From NCBI GenBank assembly GCA_946406115.1, contig OX291545.1:16692001-16756000 (forward strand): DNA of 64,000 nucleotides. The letters are read 5' to 3'. The notes beneath the pieces were generated by a model. That model was given only the letters and a program-made list of their open reading frames with translations. It was not told the DNA's origin and did no database searches. Shown one piece after another: positions 55,635-64,000 of the stretch. The position numbers and the translations under genes are program-made. The DNA comes from Apoda limacodes (lineage: Eukaryota; Arthropoda; Insecta; Lepidoptera; Limacodidae). Position 1 is the stretch's first letter. Each line of letters starts with the position of its first letter.

Positions 55635-57267
55635 TAGGGATGTGTCATACTTGCAAAAGTTTGAACCAGGGCTTACAAGTACGGGGCTCTACAAAACCAG
55701 GGCTGTAAACCAGGGTTCAAAAGCCTTGTAAGTATCTGGCAGCATTACTTAGATCAGTGGGAAAATAATTTTATTTCATTAAGTAACAGTCTTTTCATCC
55801 TTGATGTCATTTTAGTAAACACTATCAGGTCCTTTTTTTAATTTAATTTCTTAATGTACTTCCGCGCGTAATGAAATCACGGTTTATTTTCATCAGCTGC
55901 TGAGCAAAATAATAGATAATTCAATAAATTTAATCCATGTTTAGTAGTAGTATAGGTAAACACCTTAAGGTATAGGCATTTACATTACATATGGATGTCA
56001 AACCTATAATATTCAACTAAGCTGGCGTAGTTAAGAGATTTCAAGACATTTTACTTACATGGCATTATCTATTTAAATAGGAACATCATAATTTTTTTAA
56101 TTTTTAACGTTTTTGTTTTTTTTTTTTCAATAATGTTTTTATTGTATTTTTTATTTATTTACATACTTTTTTTATTGTAATTCTGCTGTAAGCTAACACT
56201 ATTCTCGTTCCCTTGCCACCAAACTAACAGACAAATGTTTTCTTTGTACCTATATGTTTAGTCAGGTTTGACACCCCTGACATAATATGATGATTTTACA
56301 CCATAACATAACACCATTATCTACAGAATGGTCCAAAGCCATACTTTTTTTTTAGAGACATGCTTGAACTACACACTTATGCCTAAATAAAATATAAACA
56401 CAACAATCACAAACATATTGAATAATTCAACAAAACAATAACAAAAAAAACAATCTATGAAAAGTTCACTCTCAGTAACCTCTTACGTTAGATTATGATT
56501 AACTAATAAGAAGTTAAAGGACGTTAATGATTTTCACGACTGTGCACCTTATTTGCATTCACATAAGGAATTTTAGATGGCACAAACGTACCTAGGTAAT
56601 CGGATAGACACACAACTCGCATAAAAAAACGTGTTGTGCCGAACACATCCGAATTCCGCCGAGGCCGGAGCCGGCGCGGTTGGATAAAGGGGCGGACTTG
56701 GTCGCACTCGGACGCACTCGCAAAGGGAGCCCTGTCGCTGTCCGGGCGCCCTGAGCCGCGCGCCGCAAGCGTCGCACTTGGTCGGACTCGGACGCACTCG
56801 CAAAGGGAGCCCTGTCGCTGTCCGGGCGCCCTGAGCCGCGCGCCGCAAGCGTCGCACTTGGTCGGACTCGGACGCACTCGCAAAGGGAGCCCTGTCGCTG
56901 TCCGGGCGCCCTGAGCCGCGCGCCGCAAGCGTCGCACTTGGTCGGACTCGGACGCACTCGCAAAGGGAGCCCTGTCGCTGTCCGGGCGCCCTGAGCCGCG
57001 CGCCGCAAGCGTCGCACTTGGTCGGACTCGGACGCACTCGCAAAGGGAGCCCTGTCGCTGTCCGGGCGCCCTGAGCCGCGCGCCTAAGCCGCGCGCCGCG
57101 AGCGTACTTGGTGGTACTCGCAAGCCACAACGTCCCGCGCGGAGGATTGCAGGGCCGCGACGCACGCACCAAGATGTCACAGCCCCGCGCCAGACATAAA
57201 CCAGGGTTGTACTTTTTGGCAGAAACCAAGTTTTAAAACCTGGTTGCGTATATACGCCCCACCCCTA
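55635..57267. mobile_element. 1,633-bp hAT-like non-autonomous element with 8-bp target duplication
   Basis: The identical 8-mer 'ctatgcat' flanks the segment (55627-55634 and 57268-57275). The left end is 'tagggatgtgtcatac'. The reverse complement of the right end is 'taggggtggggcgtat'. Ends of TAGGG type plus an 8-bp duplication fit the hAT superfamily (Ac/Ds ends also begin TAGGGATG). Subterminal copies of 'aaaccaggg(c/t)t' lie at about 55662, 55694, 55707, 57198 and, inverted, 57237-57245, as expected for transposase-binding sites. No transposase can be read in the ~1 kb AT-rich interior, so the element is non-autonomous. It carries a GC-rich tandem array at its right side. Confidence 0.87.
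56690..57085. repeat. GC-rich 80-bp tandem array, five near-identical units
   Basis: 'ggacgcactcgcaaagggag' recurs every 80 bases from about 56709 to 57029. The units include 'tgtcgctgtccgggcgccct' and 'gagccgcgcgccgcaagcgt', and I could see almost no differences between the internal units. The tract is strongly GC- and CpG-rich in a genome that is otherwise very AT-rich. No minus frame of the unit has a stop, so overlapping open frames of 218, 218 and 141 codons arise. Since 80 is not a multiple of three, one frame cycles through all three readings every 240 bases, which argues against a protein-coding repeat. Confidence 0.95.
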
Positions 57268-57319
57268 CTATGCATGAAGGTTCTTTCAGAGCATGTGTAG
57301 TGTTAAAATAGTTACTAAT

Positions 57320-58058
57320 GTAAATCTATACATATAAAATGCTTTGTCCTGAATGACTGATGAATCAACGCACAGCCTAAACCGCTTATCGTAGAGACCT
57401 AAAACTTGGAGGGTGTGTTCTTTGTATGACGTTGGCATCCGATAAGAAAGGATTTTCCGAAATCCTACCCCTAAGGGGGTGAAAAAGTTTGTATAGGACA
57501 ACGTGATTACTTGGTCTAATCTACTTCAAATTTTGCATAAACCTTTTTTAACAGAATTGATGGAAGACGTGTTTGGTATTTTATTGAAATTCATCCCCTA
57601 ACGGGGTTAATAAGGGGTAGCAAGTTATTTTGGCGGTGATTTGCTTCGAAGTTGATATCAATACTCCTTAGTGCTTTTGATTTAAATTATATTTTATTTT
57701 GACACATGTTTGAAAACTCAATCCGATTTTATTATAAAAAAAGGTTGAACTCACTTAAAAACATAAGTAAATACTTTTTAAAATTGGAATGTCTCGAAAG
57801 TCACCGTACTATATTAGTACCTCATTTGGAGGTTTCTATGCTTAAAGAGGTTATGCACTTTTTAGGTGTTTGATTTTTTGTTTATAATAATACTTATAGT
57901 TTTTTCTTTCTACCTATATACATATAATAAAAAATGCTTTGTCCTGAATGACTGACTGACAATGGAGAACCTAAACCGCTAATCGTAGAGACCTGAAACT
58001 TGGAGTGTGTGTTCTTTGAATGACGTAGGCATTCGATAAGAAAGGATTTTCCAAAAGG
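57320..58058 (+). repeat. Two copies of an 'atgctttgtcctgaatgact' repeat
   Basis: A ~150-bp block ('tacatataaaatgctttgtc', 'ctgaatgactga', 'cctaaaccgcttatcgtaga', 'gacctaaaacttggagggtg', 'gataagaaaggattttcc') occurs at about 57327-57470 and again at about 57918-58053, close to 590 bases apart and in the same orientation. Between them lies continuation sequence ('ccctaacggggttaataagg') of the same dispersed repeat class. Confidence 0.8.
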
Positions 58059-58346
58059 GTCAAGTGCGAGTCGGACTCGCGCTATAAGGGTAAACCGATT
58101 GTAATGAAACTTTGGTAAGTTGTTCTACACACGCCGGGGAATGTTTCTGAGAAAAAAAATGGTCAAGTGCGAATCGGCCTCGCGCAATAGGGGTAAACCG
58201 ATTGTAATGAAATTTTGGTAAGTTGTTATGCACACGCCGGTAAATGTTTCTGAGAAAGAAAAAAATGGTCATGTGCGAGTCGGACTCGCACAATAAGGGT
58301 AAACTGATTTTAATGAAATTTTGATAAGTTGCTATGCACACGCCAG
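58059..58346 (+). repeat. 103-106-bp tandem array, about 2.7 units
   Basis: Units begin with 'gtcaagtgcgagtcggactc' or a variant at 58059, 58162 and 58268. They contain 'gggtaaaccgattgtaatga', 'ttggtaagttgt' and 'cacacgccgg'. Each contains the near-palindrome 'cgagtcggactcg' that also forms the end module of the dimeric repeat and 5S SINEs. The 93-residue minus frame here is a by-product. Confidence 0.92.
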
Positions 58347-58349
58347 GGG

Positions 58350-58690
58350 TTGCTGAATTAGTTCAACATTTTTTTACAATAGGTTGATGCGGCAGTTGTT
58401 TTAAACAAAAGAAACAACGTTCGCCGAGTCAGCTAGTAACCGATAAAATACATATTTTTCACTCTAATAAAATGTTTTTTCTTCTGGCAGTATTGTTTTT
58501 TATTGTCTCGCAACAAAAAAGAAAGTATTCTCCTTAGAGATAAAGGTGTTTCTCTTGGGCGTACTTGCATCCCTCGGTCCACTTTGGATTCTAGTTTTAA
58601 ATCTAAACATCCTCGCTTTTTTGGGTGTGGACCCTAAAATCCTACGTTACGCTCGGGATTCAATTTGGCGCCCCTGACGATAGATACTGC
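58350..58690 (+). repeat. Tail of the array and a 'ctacgttacgctcggg' repeat
   Basis: 'aacgttcgccgagtcagcta' closes the dispersed repeat at about 58435. At 58600-58685 'acgttacgctcgggattcaa' and 'tttggcgcccctgacgatag' match a lepidopteran repeat also seen at 45148-45240. Confidence 0.5.
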
Positions 58691-58694
58691 TTTA

Positions 58695-60950
58695 TAAGTT
58701 TAAAATTATGACTTTCTAATATGTCTAAAACGAAAGGCATCACGATGATTTATGACTTGAGCGTTCGTACATATCCCGGATTTAAACCTGGCAAATCTAC
58801 GCAAGCAGAAACGTGTGCAATAGCTAGTGCGTAAAACACAAGTATTTAATTACATTATTAGTAACTATAGCGCAATAATTATAATCAATTAAGTCGGTTA
58901 GTACTAACAGTTTTATACTACGATCGAGTTGTTATACAACTAAAAGTATTTAGAGGTCGAAATACACTATTTGATGATATAATTTGGTAATGTCGTTAAG
59001 TGGCACTTGCGGTAAAATTTATACACTTCCTTTAAAAACGATAACTGTTAGCCTTAGTGTTACTAATACACACATAAAAAGCGAATAGCTATAAACCTAA
59101 AATTAACTAAGAACTTCATGCACCAGTAAATGTTCACGTTTATTTCCACACTAGTTTATCTATTTGGACTTACAACTCGCTTTTATCTGTCATCGTCCCT
59201 CTATATATTTACTAACATAACTTATGTTAAAAAATACGTCACATAAAACCATACTGTGGCACATTAAATTAAAGTCTAATTTTCGTTTGTCATTAATAGC
59301 AGTTAAAGTCGTTTTTACGTGGTGATAATACGAGGGAAGGCAAAATTACTTTGGTACCTATTGCGTTTACTCGAAATAATTTTAATATGCAAATAGGAAA
59401 TTGTGAGTTGTGTTCCAATGTGAATAACGTTGGTTACACAGACGTATTCTTAAAATTAATGGCATCGCAAGATTAGAGTAGAACTGGTAACTGCTTTACA
59501 CGGAGCGAGCTTACACGCGGGTGATGCTCGTTTGTTCCAAGAAAGAGACAAATGAAAGCACATAATTACTAGGCCGCGCGTTCTTAATGCAACCAGGATT
59601 AGAATTAACATACGCTTGTTAACAAGGCTTTGTGTATGGCATTTACGACAATGAACTCTATACTTGTACTAAAAACTGCGAAAATTTTGTTGGTGCTTAA
59701 GCTAAATTTGTAGTGATTTAAATGATAAATACAACGGAGTAATTTACAACAATAATTGTATTAAACATATTTATTATAATAAATATAATGAAGTATTTTG
59801 TTAATATGACATTGAAATTGAGTTTTCAACTGATATTTAACATGAAATTTTTGAAATGTCTAAAGAGAACATTGTTAAAGCATAAAAAAGGTAAATAAGT
59901 GCGAGTCTGATTCTGGCATTTAAGTTAGTTCTAATCGACATTATAAATCGAAGTTAAAAATATGAATATATCCCCCATGTCCATTTTACTACTTATTACA
60001 ACAAAGCTGGTATTCACAATCTATGCGACTTATATAAAACCAACTTGGTCCAGATGCAGAACAGAGACAGTGTTGCGACGATGGGCTCACCACCTGTGAC
60101 GCAGAACTAAAGTGGTTGATGAAACGAAGCTGTACCCCACATTGTGGTGTGTGTGTGTGTGTGTGTGTGTCCATTCAGTGTTATACATTGTGCAAATAAA
60201 GTACCTATATGTTACATAATATTAGAAATTCTGAATTCCTCACTAGTCTAGATTTGTTAAAGACACACAATTGTAACACAAATGGTTTAAAAATATTAAA
60301 AAGAATAACGCTGCATTAGTACTCTGATTAACGAGTTCTTAACAAGAAGGTCTAAATTCCAGCGCACAGGAAAAAAATTACTCCTATTTCATGTATAGGA
60401 TATCCTGAAAAAATATTCAATTTCTAACTGAATAATTGGTTGTGCTTTCACTTTTTACGCAGATCATTCAAGTTAAGTTGTAATTTCATTTACAAGCTAG
60501 AGACCCATGACAGATGGTCAGACAGTAGAGTGACAGCAATAAGGCAACTGCTTCTCCCTTAGGTATGAAAAATAAAAAATGCTTGTTTAGACTATTTTTA
60601 TAATGAATTGCCATTTCCCACCAGCAAAGCGAAGGTATTGCATTAAAGGCATGGCGCAGACGAGGGACAGTCCTCGGAGTACTTTTTATCCAACAAATAG
60701 AAAGCAAACTACATCGCATGAGGATAAAGCACCAGAGTACGGGGTACTTTTAGTCTGTTCGTGTGCGTTGTGCAATGCAGGTACAAATTGTCTATTTTGA
60801 GGACCATAAAAGTACGTCGAGAACTGTTTCTCGTCTGCGCAGGCCTTTAGTCGAAAGTACCTTTCATATCCTCGAATCATATAATTCGAAATTCGAGCAT
60901 TGGTATTTTTACTTTTAAATAACCAATTTTTTTTAAATTGATTTAAAAAA
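58695..60950. other. AT-rich stretch with (TG)n microsatellite
   Basis: (TG)n lies at about 60149-60171. No gene is present. Overlapping short frames at 60486-60880 on both strands carry no family signal. Confidence 0.5.
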
Positions 60951-60954
60951 AAAA

Positions 60955-61200
60955 TTAATATTTTTGGACGTTAGGTACACACAACGCTGTCTGGCCCCAA
61001 AGTAAGCAGAGCTTGTGATATGGATACCACAAAACGGATACTTATACATATAAATTACTTTTATTTGTAAATACATACATAAATACACCCAGACTCAAGA
61101 CAAACACAAATGTTTATCACATAAATGTCTGTCCAGTGCGGGAATTGAACCCACACCCTCTGCACAGCAGTCGGCCACATTACCAACTAGACTGAGAACT
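60955..61200 (-). mobile_element. tRNA-derived SINE, near full-length
   Basis: Reversed, the head is 'agtctagttggtaatgtggc' then 'gtgtgggttcaattcccgca' (box B). The body is 'tgtttgtcttgagtctgggt' and 'gtatttatgtatgtatt'. The tail is 'gcttactttggggccagaca' and 'gcgttgtgtgtacc'. It is the same family as 34774-35022, 33819-33945, 31888-32045 and 48550-48650. The 63-residue frame at 61095-61286 is a shadow. Confidence 0.87.
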
Positions 61201-61204
61201 GAGA

Positions 61205-61780
61205 CTGAATCATACAACCTCAAAAATACTTCGAGGTTAGTAAAATAAAACATGAAATGCAGGTACATCAGGTAATTAGTTTCCATATGTTAATCAGACA
61301 AAATATTATATGTTGATCCCAATTAGCGGGTGCATGGTCAGTAGGGCGGCAAAGGGCAGCAGAAGGGCTGTCGACCCGCTGCGAATATGAAGTGATGGAT
61401 GAACTACACCGCTGCTTTGCATACAATGGAAAAAATACAAAAAGAGCCCATTCAGTGCATACAATTCTATGCACGTTAATTAACAGCTATGTCAGTTTAT
61501 AACGTTCTGTATTTTGGTAACTTAGTTTTTTGTTACTATTTTCTTTACGAAAATAACATGATTGTCTTAAATTGTCTAGTCAACTAGTAAGCTATACATA
61601 AATTACAAATATATGTCTATTGAAAAGACAGTAAAAGCAGTTATTTAATTTAGGAATAGATAGGAGAAAGTAGTAATAAAGTAGCTTTATTTTGTCTAAT
61701 TTGCGTGGTCTTAAATTTAAAGCCTTTTAACATGCCACTGGAGAGGTAAAGTGTACCACATAGACACATACAAAATTTAT
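61205..61780. other. AT-rich stretch, nothing recognised
   Basis: A slightly GC-richer patch at 61320-61400 gives no recognisable protein. Confidence 0.5.
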
Positions 61781-61784
61781 GTTC

Positions 61785-62005
61785 TGATCGATGATGGTCT
61801 AGTAGTTTGGGGATCTGCCTCGCATTCTGACAGTAGGGCGGTCTTCTTCTAAATTCTTAAGTATATTGCTTATTAATACTTAGTGGCTTAGTGGAAAGAA
61901 AATATGGTGAAGTTTAGGATCCTCATAGGGCTCCCGTAATGGATTATTGCCCAAGAGGTTAGGCCGGTGCCTGAAAAAAGGGCAATATGTGAAGGCAGGT
62001 ATAAT
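61785..62005 (+). mobile_element. Degenerate tRNA-derived SINE
   Basis: 'gatggtctagtagtttgggg', 'atctgcctcgcattctgaca' and 'gtagggcggtc' resemble a SINE head (compare 24560-24620). Later 'tggaaagaaaatatggtgaa' corresponds to 'ggtgaaggaaaacatcgtga'. Then 'cctcatagggctcccgtaat' and 'ggccggtgcctgaaaaaagg' resemble the tail. It is strongly decayed. Confidence 0.5.
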
Positions 62006-62009
62006 AACA

Positions 62010-63020
62010 ACAAAAGTATTCCAAATTAGGTAGGTACATAATTTTTTTTTCGGTTATAACCGTCGTTTAAATACAGTCTAAAAAATTCTGTTCCATTTTG
62101 ATTACATGACATACAAGTTACATGTTACCATTCGACTGTTTTAAATTATCATATCTAAGTAATACATATAAAAACTGAAGAATATTCTAGCATGCAAATT
62201 AGTCTTTTACAAAATTTCATGAGTTCACAATGTAAAGATATGGGTAATTAACTTTATATAACTAGAATATCGTAGTCTATATTAGCGATTGTACCTATAG
62301 ATATACAATATATTATTAACCTTCTATAGCGCCATTTTAATATAAACATATCTACCTATTTATTGTAATGATATAGTAAATAGCATAGGAATTGTATTTC
62401 GGTTCGTGTGTATGTTTTATTTACTTCATAACCGGGGAATGAAATATCTTGATTCGATTGTGTACTTATACATAGTTTTGAAGATGTTCCGGCAGAACTT
62501 TGTACATATCAGTCCGATTTTGATCATCCTTTTTTTTGGTTAGGGATTTTAGAAAACATTCTATCCCAAAGGAAAGAAAAATAGGGGATGTTTGATTTAT
62601 CACCAAATGCATTTTCGTGGGTAAACCGATATGTAGTTCTGATGACACACTACCACATAATAAAGATCTGATGGAGCCGGAAGGCAATTGAGGGAACTCG
62701 TCAACGGTTTACAACAGCTAGGTATTTGCCTTTTGTTTGGACTTTTTGAATTATCTTAAAGAGAACTTTGGATCTATTTTCGTTACAAACATTCGTTTAG
62801 GAGCTTAGTAAGCCTTAAAAAGATAATTTTATTTTTGACTTTTCAGTTCTTTTCGTCGGTTTGCTTTTCGTTTAAACGTTTTTTACAAACTCAAAAAATA
62901 TAAAGTTCATGGAATTCTTAAAAAGGTGTCTACAAAACTATTAAATCATGCACTTTTTTAAATATTACAAATTATACGAAACGACTTCAAAACACAAATT
63001 TAAAAAGTCAGACGTATCAA
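62010..63020. other. AT-rich stretch, nothing recognised
   Basis: The 73-residue minus frame at 62466-62687 has no recognisable domain. Confidence 0.5.
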
Positions 63021-63024
63021 AATA

Positions 63025-63125
63025 TAAGTGCGTCTGCCTGCCGTGTCGAAGGTCCTGGGTTCGTTCTTGGTATGTTCAACATAAAATATTATTGTTTTGT
63101 AAAAGTTGTTTTGAGTCTGATTTTA
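63025..63125 (+). mobile_element. tRNA-SINE fragment
   Basis: 'agtgcgtctgcctgccgtgt' and 'gaaggtcctgggttcgttct' form a tRNA-like head with box B. 'agttgttttgagtctgattt' corresponds to the 'gtttgtcttgagtctgggtg' body block of the family at 60955-61200. The tail is missing. Confidence 0.62.
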
Positions 63126-63129
63126 ATAT

Positions 63130-64000
63130 CGATAAGTTTACGACTTAAACCCCTCTCATGTTAGGGACGAATATCTACAATCAGAAAAAAGTGAGTTATA
63201 CTTAACTCACTAATTTTTCGCCATGTCGACGTTTTTAATATCCCTAGATAATAAGTATCGAAGTGTTTTTCCTTATTATTTAAAGTATCTCGAGTCACAT
63301 CATGTATTTACGCTAAAATCCTGTCTTTAAAACCCCATCCTAGGCTCAGAAACACTAGTAACAAACATTTTCTAAAGCATACATACACTTTACTCACAGT
63401 AAATCGTTGCAGTCCGTTCATTCGCAGTGATTCGCAGACTAAATGCCCGTCTTAGCGTTTTTCTCGTCAGAAATCGAACCTTAATTATAGACAGTCCTGC
63501 GATTAACATCTGTCGACTATTAAATAAACTCGGATTATAAGGGTTCAATCATTGTAATTATTCTTATCCGACGGATGTTTTCAAAGAACGTTCTGACTTC
63601 AAGCTTCAAGTTGATCCAACATATTTTTTTTTAAATTAAAGGAAATCAAACTTCAACCTTCTATTAAATCGCTACGCGGCTTTTGTTCGGAACCTTAGTA
63701 AGTAGTTATTATATACGTAATTGACCACCTAAAATATTCATCTCTATGTCCCTTTTTGAGATTTGGCCCATTCGTTGTGATAACAACAGAATATTATGTT
63801 CATCTCACCCGTTTGGAAAGGTTTTTTTAACGTTCAAAATTTGCGTGGCAAAACCCACTTTATCGCCAAGCGCGCAAAAGGCTTTTTTAATTCCTCAAAT
63901 TTTTTTATTTTTCCAGGCTTCATCGTAAGCTCTGGAAGGCTGTTGGAAATTTAATTCATATAGCCTAGCATAAACACATTATGACGCCAATAATGGCGCC
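63130..64000. other. Unassigned end of the window
   Basis: No gene, RNA or named repeat. The final 60-residue frame (63746-63928) is AT-rich and shows no domain. Confidence 0.5.

Noticed and set aside
56524..57229. Two overlapping 218-codon minus-strand open frames rich in Arg, Ala and Ser
   Set aside because: They arise from the stop-free GC-rich 80-bp tandem array. The same unit is open in all three minus frames, the period is not a multiple of three, and the array lies inside a non-autonomous hAT-like element.

Overview
The window looks like a gene-poor, AT-rich stretch of an insect nuclear genome, most probably a moth or butterfly (Lepidoptera). That assignment rests on recognising many repeat families I know from lepidopteran introns and intergenic DNA: LINEs ending in a 'ccaccttagtggtata' 3' tail, tRNA-headed SINEs, short 'gtctgtctgtctg' repeats, and elements ending in 'ccgacttcaaaaa'. 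No database was searched. I found no host protein-coding gene, no intact tRNA or rRNA gene and no CRISPR array. The only convincing protein-coding signal is a decayed reverse transcriptase. The window may be intergenic or lie inside a large intron; the sequence alone does not decide.

Layout. 0-20 kb: an internal LINE reverse-transcriptase fragment (530-1110), an RTE-type LINE 3' end (5815-5960), a striking 156-bp near-perfect inverted repeat (8254-8609), two LINE 3' ends (11112-11345 and 11878-12062), a dimeric repeat (12645-13345), a LINE 3' end on the plus strand (14449-14604), and a foldback element interrupted by a 212-bp hAT MITE with a perfect 8-bp target duplication (19211-19648). 20-32 kb: a six-copy 117-bp minisatellite with alternating A/B monomers (20090-20790), tRNA-derived SINEs, a 5S-rRNA-derived SINE in antisense (28144-28300), and the longest element copy, a 5'-truncated Jockey/CR1-like LINE on the minus strand (29142-31025). 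32-50 kb: several tRNA-SINEs, a second dimeric repeat copy, a second copy of a ~250-bp dispersed repeat, a ~608-bp MITE (41058-41665), two more 5S-headed SINEs, and a 133-bp Tc1/mariner-like MITE (49223-49355). 50-64 kb: a second LINE lineage (50868-51700), a third dimeric repeat (52680-53395), a 1,633-bp hAT-like element with an 8-bp target duplication and an internal GC-rich 80-bp tandem array (55635-57267), a 103-106-bp tandem array (58059-58346), and a tRNA-SINE (60955-61200).

How the parts relate. The LINE at 29-31 kb is the sister of the five other fragments sharing its body or 3' tail, and comparison between copies reveals a small internal deletion and a frameshift in it. 5S-headed SINEs occur with two different tails: one is shared with the dimeric repeat family and the 58-kb tandem array, the other is an RTE/tRNA-SINE-like tail. 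This suggests tail exchange between families. Items most deserving follow-up are the 156-bp hairpin, the GC-rich array inside the hAT element, the nested foldback/hAT insertion, the alternating minisatellite and the 5S-SINE tail module.
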